The notes under the pieces: generated by a model | Told to the model about the DNA's origin: nothing | The model's database searches: none | The model's input: the letters and a program-made list of their open reading frames with translations, nothing else | Made by a program: the position numbers and the translations under genes | Shown: positions 35,101-47,726 of the stretch, one piece after another | How positions within the stretch are numbered: position 1 is the first letter of the stretch | Layout: each line of letters begins with the position of its first letter | Assembly (NCBI GenBank): GCA_022605955.1 | Contig: JAKCOZ010000021.1 | Coordinates: 15,798,161 to 15,862,160, forward strand | Length of the DNA stretch: 64,000 nucleotides | Source: Rallus limicola | Taxonomy: Eukaryota > Chordata > Aves > Gruiformes > Rallidae | Direction: 5' to 3'

Positions 35101-38100
35101 TGCTGCCTGGTGGGGCTGGGGATGATGATGGCAAAGTTGGGGCGGGGGGGGGGGGGGGGTCCGGTCATGGTGGGCAGGGCTGGGCCATGGTGAGTCAGCA
35201 AGGACTGTATGGAACGGGGTGGGGGCACCCAGATCCCCCTTGAGCAGTGCCTGTATGTGGGTGCAGCAGGGCCACAGCAATTTGGGTGAGAACCCCCAAG
35301 CATCCCCCGTTTCCCTGCTAGCCATGTGTCAGGGACCTGCAACCCAGAGCACGGGACAGAGAGGGAAGGAGCGTGTTTCCATGCGCAGGGAGCCAGCCTG
35401 AGCCTCAGCACCTGCATCAGCTGGCCCTGCCTCACCCCAAAACGGCTCTGCACCCTGCTCCAGCCCCACTCCAGCGCTCGCTAGGACACCGCTGATGCCG
35501 CAGCATCCCAGATGCAGCCAGGAAAGAGCCATCAGGGCACCCAGCGAGCCTGGCAGCCCAGAGATCCTGAGCACTGTCAGGAGGGGATGGAGGCAGCAAA
35601 ATCCCATCGCAGGGTGGGTTTTATTGTCTGGGTTGAGGGTGGGGTGGTGTTGCAGCCTGTGCCTCTGGGCATTCCCCCTCCCAAGGGCACCAGGACCGAG
35701 CTCCCAGGGCTGGGGGAGCACCTCCTGCCATTGCAGCCTGTGGTACATCTGTGCCCCTGGTCGGTAACAATTGACATTTTTTCCAGTTTGCTAATTAAGA
35801 CACAGCATAAAAGTCACTAAAAGGCAAGGCTGGGTGTTTAAAGGGGAAACTCTCCTCCAGGTGCCAGGTTTATTAAAAGAAGGGGGTAACAAACAAGGGG
35901 AAAGAGGCAGAGCCACAAGCTGGACAAAGAACATATGGGGAAGGAGATGCCTTTGTGGGACTAGATGGTGTCGGCTACATGTGGCAGGGTGGCAAGGATG
36001 GGGACTGCAGTAACCCCTCGTGTCCCTGTGTCACCAAGCCCCCAGGGTGCTGGGTGGCCCCCAGCAAGCCCTGCCCTGGGCATTGCTGTGAGGCAGAAAG
36101 ACCCCAGCTTGCCCCACATACCCAGAGCATCCTCTAGTGGGGCTGACACCCTGGCAGAGCCGATCCACATCCTTCAAAGTTAACTGGTAGAAAACTGCCC
36201 CAAACTGGGCAGAATCCATGCTGCTGAAATGGGATGTGCCCTCAGCATCGCCGCTGGAGCTGGAGCTGCTGGGACATGAGGAGGACACCCTCAGCCATGG
36301 TCATGGTTTGTCGTGATGCTCGCAGCAGCAAAACCCCAGCGGGTCCTGCAAGCCCCCCCCCGAGGAGAGCTGGGGTCCCTGGAAGTGCTGGCTGGCAGAG
36401 CTGGGGGTGGCAGAGCTGTGGCCCCCGGCCCCTGTGCCACCCACCTCTGCCGGGTGCCTGCACACAGGCTCAGCATTTGCACTTACACATGTAAAGCATT
36501 AGGATTTGTTTAGAAGCCCTTTATTGTCATATTTTGTTCTTTATTTCCTACAAATTAAATTTGCTGAGGGATATGTGCAGATTGTGAAATTATTTTGAGA
36601 ATAGTTCCTCTGGGTTTTTTAATTTCCTTTGTATTAAATTTTTACAGTGTTTAAAAGGCTATGAAAAATGTTAAATAAAAAAAAAAAATAATAATTAACA
36701 ATCTAGGACAAAATCCCAGGGAGGAAAGGAGAAGAGCCCAAGAAGGTGACCAGACACAGGCGGGTGCTGGGACCAGCCACTGCCACATCTGTTATCGCAG
36801 GTGCCAGGGCTGAGCTGGCACAGGGACCCCCCTCCTGCTCCCCCTCTGTCCTGGCTCTGCCACACACCGGGAAACCAGGAGTGATGCCTCTGCCTCAAAG
36901 CTGGTACCAGAGCAGGACCTGCTGCCTGACAAAGCCATCTGCTGAGGCTGTTCCCACCGGTCACACAACGCAGCCTTTCCCTTTCCCATCCTCCCAGTGC
37001 TGGATCAGGGCTGGGATCCCTCACATGAGGCTGTGGGTCCCCCCACAACCCCAGCTTGTGTTTCCAACCCAGAGCAACCGTTGGGTGCAGACAGGAGAGC
37101 CGGTGGCTGGGCTATCTGCACCCCCCGCCGGGAACCATTTCCCCCGCGATAATCTTCCCAATGACTCCCCTGAGCTGCGAGCGCTGCAGAAAGCCGAGCG
37201 GCCCCGCGAAGGGTTCCACATCTTGGAAGCATTAGGGACCCCTTTCGCTGCCGGGGCGCACAGCATCACAGCGCTGGCCGGCCGGGAGCCGCCCGCCCGC
37301 CCCTCCATCCCCTTGCGCTGGGTGTTTCCAGCTCATTAAAATCGCAGACACATTTTTCATCCCTTTATTTCTGCCACTGTCATTGCCATTGTTTCGGGCT
37401 GGTGCAAATTGGGAACTGGCCGTGCACTGACGCTGCTGCTCTGCTCCACCCGGCAGCTGCCCTCACCCCCTGGACACGCAGGAGGGCCCTGCCCCGGGAA
37501 TGGGGACTGGGCTGGCATGGCACTGGCCTCCTGCCACTGCTCCTCGGGGGATTTTTGCACCCAGGTCCGTGGCATCACCTGGCACAGGACCCCCCAGCCT
37601 CCCAACTCCCTCCCCTCCGCAGCCTGCCCGTGGGGTGCACGGCTTGGCTGGGGGCAGGAGGAAGGTTCCCACGGCTGCAGCGCTGCTGGGCAGGGTACCA
37701 GGGCTGTGCCAGCATCTGGTGAAGGTCAAGGTGACAGCCACAGCTGGAATATCACTGCCAACCAGAGGCAGGGGGTAGAGGAGGTCTTGGCATAACCAAA
37801 GGACCCCTGGTATTCCTGAGAGGGGCTCTGGGGACAGGAGACGGTGACTGGAGGCAGTGGGAAACTCCAAAATGGTGCAGCAGCATCGCTGGGCTCAAGG
37901 GACTGGGGACAAGGACTGTCCTCTGTGTCTGGGTTCCCCACAGTGCCTGGGCACCTGTCCCCAGCCGAGGGGCCTTGGTCTGCCCCCAGAACAGGGAGAG
38001 TGGGACAGTTTGTGCCTCTCCAGCCCAGCGCAGCAGAGGGGAGGGAGCGGCTGGGCTCCTCCCAGCGCTGTGGGAGGGAACGGGAGAGTGAGGTGGAAAA

Positions 38101-38321
38101 TTATGATGTGACAGGATTTCTCCATTAATAACGAGGAAAAAAAGGAAGAATTCAGCAGATGCTGGACTTCTGATGGGGAGTGAGAAGGTCTCAGAGCTGT
38201 TCATGGCAAAGCTGTCCAGCACAGTAGGATGCTATCAGAGAACCGGCAGCAGCATCCAACTGGGAAGAATGACTGAGAGTGTTTGAATAAGCTGGCAACA
38301 GTACAGCCTTCTAAGGCTGTG

Positions 38322-38472
38322 GGGAGGCAGGGATGTAGGGAAGCAGGGATGCAGGGTTGTAGCGAAACAGGGATGCAGGGATGTAGGGAAAAAGGGATGC
38401 AGGGATATGGGGATGCAGAGATGCAGGGAGGCAGGAACATGAGGATGTTGGGATGCGGGAATGTGGGGATGC
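38322..38472. repeat. Degenerate gcagggatg minisatellite
   Basis: Successive imperfect units of gcagggatgtaggga / gcagggatgcaggga type, about 8 and 16 bp, with drift toward ggggatgcagag and gaggatgttggg at the right end. Confidence 0.85.
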
Positions 38473-38554
38473 AAGTCCTGACCTGATGGTCCCTCTGACC
38501 ACCACATTCCTCTGCCCATGAAGGCCTTCTCCCCAGCCTCAGCATTCTGAAGCC

Positions 38555-38608
38555 TCTTCAGCTCAGCTCGGCTTGGCTTGGCTCAGCTCAGCTCAGCTCA
38601 GCTCAGCT
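38555..38608. repeat. (GCTCA)n pentanucleotide repeat
   Basis: Gctca/gcttg pentamers, with five clean gctca units at the right end. This is a simple repeat of the CTCAG kind frequent in GC-rich bird DNA. Confidence 0.9.
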
Positions 38609-39823
38609 TCTCTGGCCCCACTGGGGAACTTGGCAAAGCAAAGGAAGAGGATTACCGAGCAGAGCAGAGCCCAGCTCTTGATCTGTTCTAGGAAAAGAGA
38701 GGCCACACCAAGAACTTTCTGAAATACTTTCCCAAAGCCTTGGATGAAAGCCGCTGCCTCTTTGCCGAGGCATTTAGACCCTGGCAGTGCTGGGGCTCAA
38801 GGCCCGGCCTGCCAGCGCTATCCTGCCCCTTCCCAGCATCCTGGTTTAGGGAGCTGGAGCTCGGTCTCCCCAACCCATCCACCTCCGCAGGTATCCAGGC
38901 ACAGAGCTGCCCCTGCCAGGCACCTCCCGGCCCCTCTGTCACCAGAGACACAGGGTGGTGGCTTCTCTGGGCTGAGGGACCCCCAGCATCGCTCTTCCCG
39001 CCGCACGCTAGCAAATTCCTTTCTCATGAATGAGGAATATGATTTCTTCTTTGCTCCTTTTTTTTCTTTTAATTTTTTTTTTTTTCCAGGAAAAAATATG
39101 TAGAAACAAAAAAATCAAATCAAATCCTATTTGCTTGTGGTCTCAGTGGTCTCCAGTTGTCTGGTTGAGCCTGGAACTCAGTGTGATGCTGCTGTGATGA
39201 TCGCGGCCTGCAACGCAGCCCCAAACCTGCGCGAGCTGGGCCTTGTCCACACATGGGGACAGATGGGTGCCCCCGGGGTCTACACCAAAGCTGGGAGCAG
39301 AGGAGCTGCGCTGGATTCAGCTCATGGGAGCAGCTGCTGGCCCTGCTCAGGCCAGGCGGGCTGGGAGAAGCTGGAGGAGGGGCTGGAGGTGTGGTGGGCG
39401 TCTGTTGGGAGTTTGGGGTTTGCTGTGTGGCCTTCCGCGGGGAGGAGGGGGGGCTCAAATTAGCAAAGCAGCATTGTTAAAGAGCTGAAAACATCAGTAA
39501 CCTCTTAATTATCCCCTTTCCCTGCAGGAGGCGGCATTTTGCACCCGGGGAAGGCCCAGCCACACATCACTGTCTCATCAGGATGTCACAGTATTTCCCC
39601 CCAACACGAAGGACTGGAGCCAGCCGAGTGCCCACGGCCTGGCCCTGCGCCTGGCCCTCTCTGGGTGACATGCTGCTGCTGTATGGGGACCCCAGAGACA
39701 CCCAGCTGTGGGGAGCAGGGCCACTGTGGGGAGCCCTCTTCTTGGGGAGGTCTGGGAAAGCAGGAGCAAAGCAGGTTCCCAGAGGAGGGGGTGGGTGCCC
39801 CGTTTCAGTGGTGCATGAGGGGT

Positions 39824-40258
39824 GATTGCAAGGTGCTGCACTTGGGCTGGAGGATCCCAGCCACAGATCCAGCCTGGGAGAAGAGCTCCTGGAGAGCAGC
39901 CCTGCTGAGAAGGGCCTGGGGATTCTGATAGATGAGAAACTTCCCCTGAGCCAGCAGTGGCTCTGGCAGCTGGGAAGGGCGATGGGATCCTGGACTCCAT
40001 CAGCAGAGGGGTGGCAGCAGGGACAGGGAGGGGATTGTCCCTCTCTGCTCTGCCCTGGGGAGGCCCCAGCTGGAGTCCTGTGTCCAGAGCTGGGGCCCAA
40101 CACAAGGAAGATGTGGGAGTGTTGGAGAGGGGTCAGAGGAGCCCTGGAGATGCTCAGAGGGCTGGAGCAGCTCCCCTCTGGAGAGAGGCTGAGGGAGCTG
40201 GGCTGGGTCAGCCTGGAGAAGAGAAGGCCAACCCTGACCAGTCTGGGATTCTATGATG
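39824..40258 (+). mobile_element. CR1 LINE fragment with internal deletion
   Basis: It starts in the CR1 body (tgcaaggtgctgcacttggg), goes on through cagctggagtcctgtgtcca and gggctgggtcagcctggaga, then jumps to the terminal ccagtctgggattctatgat. About 300 bp present in the copy at 43.73 kb are missing between agaagagaaggc and the tail. Confidence 0.88.
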
Positions 40259-42109
40259 CCTGGGCATGGCCCAGCAAAGAAACATCCCTCCTTATGCAAA
40301 CAGGTGACACAAGTTCAGTCCCCTGTTTTGAGCATCACCAGGTCCCTTTGGACCAAGTTCACCCTCTGCATCCCAGAGCATCCCCAGGCCAGGGTGGGGA
40401 CACGGCAGGGGGGACCATTTGCCTGAAGAAGGTGCTGGAGCTTCTCCACCCCAATGGGTGGCCAGCTCTGCGCTGTTGGACAAACAGTCAGGGAAGCACA
40501 AGAATGGACAGAGCAGTCAAGACAAGGGCACCAGGTCACAGCATCCCTCCCTGCCATGGTCCCCTCTAAGCTGGGTCAGAACTGTCCCCTGCCCTGGGTT
40601 GAGGAGCTGTAAATACCTGAGATGCCACAGGGAGAAGAGATGGCAGGCTGGGAGCACCCAGGGTGCGTGCAGGGCAGGGAGGAGGCTGGGGCTATTTGGA
40701 AATGTACTTTTCACAGTGCAGCATACATTTTTCCTTCATTTAATCTTTTTTTTTTTTGCTCAAATTCCCAAGTGAAGAATTCTTTCCATGAGCTGGAGCC
40801 TGCTGCAGCGGGTCTGCTCCTGGCCGTGGGCACCAGGGACCCCTCATCCTTCCTCCAGCCCCAGCAGTGATGATGCTTGGGGGGAGTGGGAGGGGGCAGA
40901 GTGAGGGTCTGGGCAGGCTCAGCCCCACTGGTACCCTCCCTGACTGTGTTTCAGCTCCACTTGCCCTCTCTGACCTCCTTCTCCTCCCGCTCCTGCGGCT
41001 CGGTGCTTTTTGGGACGATGGCAAAGCTGAACCTCTTCTCTGTGCTTCAAGAGAGGAGCTGCCCACAGCCCAACAGAGCTTTAAACAGCTCAGGCTTTGT
41101 CTTTATTCCAGCTCCTGAAAATTTAATTTGTTAGTGGCATAAACAGGATATAAAAGGCTGGGAAAAAAAAAAAAAAAAGAAAGAAAGAAAAAGGAGAGGG
41201 GAACATTTTTCTCCATGGCTTTGGCTGCAGTGGAGGAAGAGACCTGTGGGGACCACATCCCCTGGCACTCTGTGTTAGGGAAACTCCTCTCCTGATGGCA
41301 AACAGACCCCAGGGTCCAGCCCCCACCAGCATACCGGGATGGTTCCTGACCCTTGGGGGTTTGTTAACACAAAAGTCTGCTCTGCTCTTTCCTTTTTCTT
41401 TCTTTTCTCATGGTGTTCCTCCCCAAATCCACGTAGGTTGATGGTGCTCTTCAGTGTCAGTCCCAAACTGGGACTGCCAGGTGGAAAGAATTCTCCTGAA
41501 TGTTGGCTAAATACAGTTATCACTCTGTTTTCCAGGCAGAAATATTAAGAGCCATTGTCCCTCCTGTTATTAATTCTGAGAAAAGCCTTCAGAAGTCACT
41601 GTAACACACGGCCACTGACCCCTTGGCAGTGATGGGCTCCTGTCCCCATGTCCCTGGGGCACTGGCAGCCGCTCTGGGGCTGGTGACCGTGGCCTGGGCT
41701 GGCCCTGGCTGTGCCACGTCCCCAGGAGGGAGAGGATGGGAGGCAGTGCCATGCAGACATGGGAACCAGAGCCAGGAGCTGGGATGTTGGTGGGGTGAGG
41801 ATGGGGCCCAGGGAGGGCGAGGAGGGACAGGTGCCCCCTGGGAGACCCAAAGCCCCGGTCCCCATGGGTGGGGCAGGATGTGCTGAGGACCTGGCACATG
41901 CAGGGTGATTCTGCTGATGGTGAGGGCAAGGACTGGGGCTACACTCCCAGTGATGTCAGAGCAGGGCTGCCTGAAATCAAACCCTTCCTGGACCCTGTGT
42001 GTGGCCATGGAGGGGGGGAGCTCCCAGCCCTAAAACCCAGCTGGCCACCCCACCACTCCCTGTGCCCAGTGATGTTCCCCTGAGTGTTTCACATCCCAAC
42101 CCAGCGGGG
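40259..42109. other. Intergenic DNA, no gene seen
   Basis: A poly-T run near 40747 and a poly-A/(GAAA) tract at 41162-41195 are the only simple repeats. Long GC-rich frames on both strands lack any domain. Confidence 0.5.
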
Positions 42110-42432
42110 ATCCCCCAAGGACTAACTCCCAGCCAGCCCTTAGGATGCCCCCAAGGACTAACTCCCAGCCAGCCCTTAGGATGTCCCCAAGGACTAACTC
42201 CCAGCCAGCCCTTAGGATCCCCCCAAGGACTAACTCCCAGCCAGCCCTTAGGATGTCCCCAAGGACTAACTCCCAGCCAGCCCTTAGGATGTCCCCAAGG
42301 ACTAACTCCCAGCCAGCCCTTAGGATGTCCCCAAGGACTAACTCCCAGCCAGCCCTTAGGATCCCCCCAAGGACTAACTCCCAGCCAGCCCTTAGGATCC
42401 CCCCAAGGACTAACTCCCAGCCAGCCCTTAGG
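42110..42432. repeat. 36-bp minisatellite, nine head-to-tail copies
   Basis: The unit runs from atgtccccaaggactaactc to ccagccagcccttagg, 36 bp. There are nine copies (the first 35 bp) and they are almost identical. Variation is confined to the two or three bases after AT: tccccc, gccccc, gtcccc, tcccccc, gtcccc three times, tcccccc twice. Because 36 is divisible by 3, several frames stay open on both strands, giving artefactual repeat proteins. There are no unique spacers, so it is not CRISPR-like. Confidence 0.97.
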
Positions 42433-43730
42433 ATACTCTGTTCCCTCCTGACTCGCTGTCCAAGGTGTGAGCACATCCCTGCAGTTCTGGCCAGGGCAGA
42501 TGGGAGCAGAGGAGCCCTGAGCTTCAGTCCCAGTACAGATCACACCCCGCTGCTGGGGTCAGGTTTGCTGTTCAGTGTCTGATTTCAGCCACAGCCAGCG
42601 CTGCAGGGACCAGACCTGACAGGGGGAGGCTGGATTTTAAACAAACTGGCTTAAAACTAACCCCCAGCCACCCAGTCCCAGCCAGGCAGCGGGGTTCTCA
42701 GCCCTGGCGTGTGCTGGGACGCAGGTACAGCTGCACCCTGCTGCTGGGGGACATCACCAGCCTCTGCACCCTGTCCCCTGGCTGGCAGCACGTGCACTGG
42801 GAGCTGTGGCTGCTGTTGGCATGTGCTGGACCAGCTTGTCAGGCGCCAGAGCCATGAGCAGGATGGCTGGTTCTGCAGCTGCCAGGGGGAATTTCCCCAT
42901 CCAGGACCAGGAGCCTGCCCAGAGCCTTTGTCTTCTGCTGGATTCCAGCTGGTGAGAGTCATCCTCTGGAGTCAGAGGATTTACCCTCCTGGGGAATTAT
43001 GTGCAAGAGGGAACCATGTAGTCACATTAAAGTTATTTGAAAAAGGATGGGACTTCTGAGTGCTGTCTCACGTGGAGCCAGGAACATCCATCTGACTGAT
43101 GCTTCCATCTGTCTTTCTCAATAGTTTCCTTAAATAGCACAAATATTAAAAGAAATTCAACTGGAATTTGGCATAAATGATTCTTAGGAGAATAGAAGAG
43201 GGCCAGCTACTAAAATACCACTGGCTTGCTCCTTTCCAGTAACAAACACATGATTTTCACTGCTAGGAAAGCCAGAGGTGGCTGTGCCCAGCAGAGAGGG
43301 GGATCCTCCATGGTCATCGATGCTTTGGATGTGCTGGGAGACCGGTGCCTGGGCTGAGAGGCACAGTGGGCACAGCCACAGCCCCCTGCTCCCCAGGGGC
43401 ATCCCAGCTCCCTGGCAGCAAAATAATCTGCAGAAATGCTGCAATTTCAGGTTTCCAGGCTGGCTGAAAGCTCAGTCCCACCACTGGCTGGGGAGGATGG
43501 TGCCTGTGGGACCTTAAGCTTCAGGGTCCCACCTCTGCACCATGCATCCCATCTCCCTGCCTTTCCTGGGAGAAACCTTCTCTGAGCCCCTGCTGGGCAC
43601 AGCCAGGGGATGAGGCAACTGCTGCAACAGCAGGAAGAGGTTTCTGAGTAATTTTTACTCCGGAATTGTGTTCCTTGAAGACCTCCCCTGCCTTTTGCTT
43701 TTAGTTTCGTCTCCCATCAGCCCTGCCCTG

Positions 43731-44147
43731 AGCTGAGGGAGCTGGGCTGGGTCAGCCTGGAGAAGAGAAGGCTGTGGGGGGACCTCATTGCAGCCTGCCA
43801 GTCCCTGAAGGGAGCAGAGGAACAGGAGGGGAATCAGCTTGTTCAAGGGCAGAGCCTGGCAGGACAAGGGGGCTGGAGTGAAGCTGGAGGAGGGAAGGGT
43901 TAAATTGGATCTTAGGGGGAAGTTCTTTGCAGAGAGAGTGGTGAGGGGCTGGCAGGGGCTGCCCAGAGAGGGGGTGGGTGCCCCATCCATGGGGGTGCTC
44001 AAGACCAGGTTGGCTGGGGCCCTGGGCAACCTTGTGTAGCTCCAGGCCTGGAGGTTGGTGTCCCTGCCTGTGGCAGGGGGTTGGAGCTCTGTGATCCTTG
44101 GGGTCCCTCCCAACCCAGCCCAGTCTGGGATTCTATGATTCTATGAT
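43731..44147 (+). mobile_element. CR1 LINE 3' end, well preserved
   Basis: A continuous CR1 3' region: gagctgggctgggtcagcct, then gacctcattgcagcctgcca, gggttaaattggatcttagg, ggggctgcccagagaggggg, tggcagggggttggagctct and the tail gattctatgattctatgat. This is the best CR1 copy in the window. Confidence 0.93.
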
Positions 44148-44350
44148 GGAGACTGCTGTTGTCTGAGAAGATGGTGCTCAGTGTGAGCCCTAACTTGGGA
44201 TGCTGAGGCTGGTTTCTCCAGAGACCCTGCCCCAACATCCACCCACCCACCTGCTGCTGGGGAGAAGTTGAATAAAAGCTTCAACAACCTCCAACCTTCA
44301 CATCCATCTCCTTCTCTCACCCTCTGGTGAACACTGAGCCCTAAGCGAGG

Positions 44351-44672
44351 TCACAGAATCCCAGGAACCCAGAATCACAGAATCCCCAGGTTGGAAAATC
44401 CCTTTAAGATCATCAAGTCCAACCGTTCCCATCCTGTGTTGACCCAGATCCCTGAGCACCTCATCTATCCCTTTTTGACTCACATCCAGGGTTGGTGACT
44501 CAGCCCCTCCCTGGGCAGCCTGTGCCACAGCCCCACAGCTCTGCCAGGGAAGAACTTTGCCCTCCCAGCTGAGCTGAGCCTGCCCTGGCCCAGCTTGAGC
44601 CCATTGCCCCTTGTCCCAGCTCCTGTCCCCTGGCTGAAGAGACCAGCGCCCACCTCTCTGCACCCTCCTGGC
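44351..44672 (-). mobile_element. CR1 LINE fragment (antisense)
   Basis: It begins tcacagaatcccagg and agaatcacagaatccccagg, then aagatcatcaagtccaaccg, ggttggtgactcagcccctc, and ends near gctgaagagaccagcgccca. It belongs to a different CR1 subfamily from the copy 200 bp to its left, and the two face each other. Confidence 0.88.
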
Positions 44673-47466
44673 AGGGCAGGGGGAGGTGGGGAGAAGGTGA
44701 GATGGTTCATGCAGCCGGTCAACTCATCCTCCCTCACCCCAAGGCTCATCATCCCCATCTCCCATCTACCTACGACCACCACCCAAACACCACCTCTCCC
44801 TCGGAATCCCCGGCTCAGCCATAACCACCGGCCCCGGCGCGGCAGCCCAGCCCCAAGGCCGGGGCGATGCCCTGCCCGCAGCCCATGGGTGCCGGCGGGC
44901 GCTGAGCCCATCCCGCCCTGGTGTTCCCCCCGCTCCCACAGCTGGAGGGGAATTGGAAGGCGACGCTGACATGTGTCAACAATCACCAGTGAACAAGCGC
45001 CGACGGCGGCGGCTGTCCCCACCACCTAAGAGGAGGCTGGCCACTCTTGGCTGGAATCACCACGACTCGCGGCTGGGAAGCAGGAGTATTGTTTCAATTA
45101 TTCCCATTATATAAAGTCAAGCCATTTAATATATTCTGCCTCAAAGGGGCTCAAACTAAAGAGATAAAATAAACACTGGGAATCTGCGCCGCTGGCACGG
45201 AGGAGGAACTCGGTTTCGACACCAAACCTTCCCTCCCACCTCAGCGCTCGCCTTCCCTCGCCTCCTCCCGGCTCCCTCGCCTCCTCCCGCTGCCCCTCGG
45301 CCTTCGGCGCTGCTCCACACCAGTTCTGTCTTGGGGATTTGCTTCTGTTCTGGCAGCTGGAGCGCTGGGAGGCTGCGCAGCCGTACCGGTGGCTGGGGCC
45401 GGAGCCGAGCCAGTGCTGCTGGGAGGGGAGCGGGAGCTCCCAGCGCTCATTCTGGGATGTAAGTTTTCATTGAAGGCAAACTCTCCGCTCCCACCTGTGC
45501 TCTATGCCCGGTGGTGCCACATCTCCCCCTGGGAGCAGTGGGATGAGCAGGTTGGAGACCCAGGACCAGCTGCAGTGAGGCGGGAGGAGGAGGAAGAGGA
45601 GAGCCAGCGTGCCATGAGCATGCTGCAGGCTGCTTGGCTGACACCAGCGCTGAAGCCAACCACCTTCACAGCATCCTCCCTGCCTGGGAGAGCCATCCAT
45701 GCTGAGGAGCCTCCCCGGCTCTGTGTGCCAACACGAGGAGCTGCCAGGCAGGCTGGAGCTGCCTCCCACCGCACAGAGCCCAGCTGCTCCCACCAGCTCT
45801 GGCCAAGCAGGAGCTGCTTCCCATTACGGCTCCTCGCTGGAGCTCTCCTCCCTCGTGGGGCTGTGCTGGTCCAGGTGCTCCCAATATGCTGGTGTGGGGA
45901 GGAGCGCCCAGCAGCACCAGCATCCTTCCCAGGCGGGAAATCCACAGTTTGGCCTTTCCCAGCAGGTTGCCCTGTGTATCTACTGAGCTCCGAGCTCTGC
46001 TTCCCCCAGAGTAGGGGTCACGGGGCGGTGTCACCGCTGGGGACCTGGGTGACGGAGCTGGCTGTGCCATGGGATGCCCAGCAAGGGCCGTGGGGTGGCG
46101 TTAGGTGGAGCCAGCATTTCGTAAGCGCAGGGGAAAGGGCCTCTGCCGAGCTGGCGTGGGGAGTGGCTGTGACTTTCCATTCCTGTGGGAAGTGGGCTGC
46201 CATCGTCCAAGCATCTGGGCTTGTTATGATGGGAGAGGAATGCCAAATATTTTTCTTCCTTATCCACTACCATCCGCTCAAACCCTCCCCTGATCAAACC
46301 CACATTCGTCGCCTGCGATGCACGAGGGCCCCCACTCCAGAGACCATACCCCTCCCAGAGGCTGCTCCAGCCCTTGTGGCTGTGGGAAGCTCATTGCACC
46401 TGGATAAAAAACAAACCCAGCCTTCATCTGGGGCCTTCCCTCTTGTCCCTGTGCCCCTTTCCTGTCTCCTTCCCCCTCCTGCCAGTCAGTTCCAGACGTT
46501 TCATTTTCGTTTTCCTTCCTTGGCCAGGAGCATCCCTGTGCCAGCATCCCTGTGCCAGCATCCTTGGGCTGACCTGCAGCCCCAGCGGGACCACACTGTC
46601 TCCTTGGGAGCCCTGGGCATCCCAAAAGCAGTCCCTGGGGTGGTGCCCCAGGGCGCTGGCCGTGCTGGAAAGCAGAGGCGATGCTGCCTTGGAGGGTCAC
46701 CAAGATTTTTCCAAAGATGAGAGCGTGCTCAAGTGTCAAACAAACTTTCCAAATTATCTTTCTGGACACTTTCTCCCTGGTGCTTTGGAAGACAGAGGAG
46801 GAACATTTCATTCCCTCTGTGATGGAGTGAAGTGGGGCTGCGTGAGGGAGCTGGGAGCTGCCAGCAGTGCCGTGGGCTCAGCCGTGCTTCTCCCCGGCAT
46901 CGCCCCTGAGTCACCACACCACCAGCCAGGCTCCTGGCCCCCCACAGCCCCCCAAGACGCCTCCCGGCACAGGAGAGGGGTAACAGGCGCCTGATTAATC
47001 AGCAGACAGCACATCATCCCTTCCCACTGCAGTTTTCAAGGAGTAGTCATAAATAACCAAGTGAAGAAGAATGAGATTGCTCTGCTCCCTTGGGGACACC
47101 CAGCTCCCACCTGAGGCTGACCTTGGCAAAGTCCCTACACTACAGCCCAGCACAGTGATGACCTGAGCAAATTGCCACATGCCATCCCTGAGGACCCACT
47201 GCTAATGAGAGCCACCTCATTAGCATTGTCCTCCTGTGAGGGGGCTTGCCCTGGCAGGGCTTGCTCTGATATCCACTTGCTTGTGCCAGGAGCTGGAGAG
47301 CGTGACTGGGGATGAGGTGCTTCCCTGGCCCTTGAACCACATTTTCCTGCCAGATCCAGACAATGAAAGTTCCCAGTCAGCTCTGAGGAGCTGGGCTGGC
47401 CCCACTGCAGGGCAAGGAGCTGCCATGAGCCCTGCCAGCATCCCAGCTCAGTGGGGCACCTGTAGC
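44673..47466. other. Intergenic DNA upstream of RSPO4, no gene seen
   Basis: An AT-rich stretch at 45078-45180 inside GC-rich DNA may be a regulatory element. The frame 45389-46720 is open for 443 codons but starts at GTG, shows no splice structure, and has no recognisable domain. Confidence 0.45.
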
Positions 47467-47726
47467 TCCATCCATCCATCCATCCATCCATCCATCCATC
47501 CATCCATCCATCCATCCACCCATCCACCCATCCATCCATCCACCCATCCATCCATCCATCCATCCACCCATCCATCCATCCATCCATCCATCCATCCATC
47601 CATCCATCCATCCTTCCACCCATCCACCCACCCACCCATCCATCCATCCATCCATCCACCCATCCATCCATCCACCCATCCATCCCTCCCTCCCTCCCTC
47701 CCTCCCTCCCTCCCTCCCTCCCTCCC
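47467..47726. repeat. (CCAT)n / (CCCT)n tetranucleotide microsatellite
   Basis: About 220 bp of tcca repeats with scattered ccca variants, followed by about 40 bp of pure tccc repeats. All units are multiples of four, with no unique sequence inside. Confidence 0.97.

Larger units (their letters stand above)
32166..39822. other. Gene desert between PSMF1 and RSPO4, left part
   Basis: No exon with both splice signals and a recognisable protein is seen. Contents are GC-rich unique DNA, homopolymer G runs (for example 35142-35159), degenerate repeats at 38.3-38.6 kb, and AT-rich islands near 32430-32490, 33740-34030 and 36490-36700 that resemble regulatory elements (see findings). Confidence 0.5.

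Noticed and set aside
42110..42432. CRISPR-like array
   Set aside because: The repeats are head to tail with no unique spacers, and the genome is eukaryotic.
41977..42543. Repeat protein encoded by the 36-bp array
   Set aside because: Frames are open on both strands only because the unit is 36 bp long without stops. There are no flanking exons or start context that favour one strand.
45389..46720. 443-codon open frame on the plus strand
   Set aside because: It begins at GTG, not ATG, has no known domain, no splice context and composition like its non-coding surroundings. Long stop-free frames are common on both strands in this GC-rich DNA. Only transcript data or codon-conservation tests could revive it.
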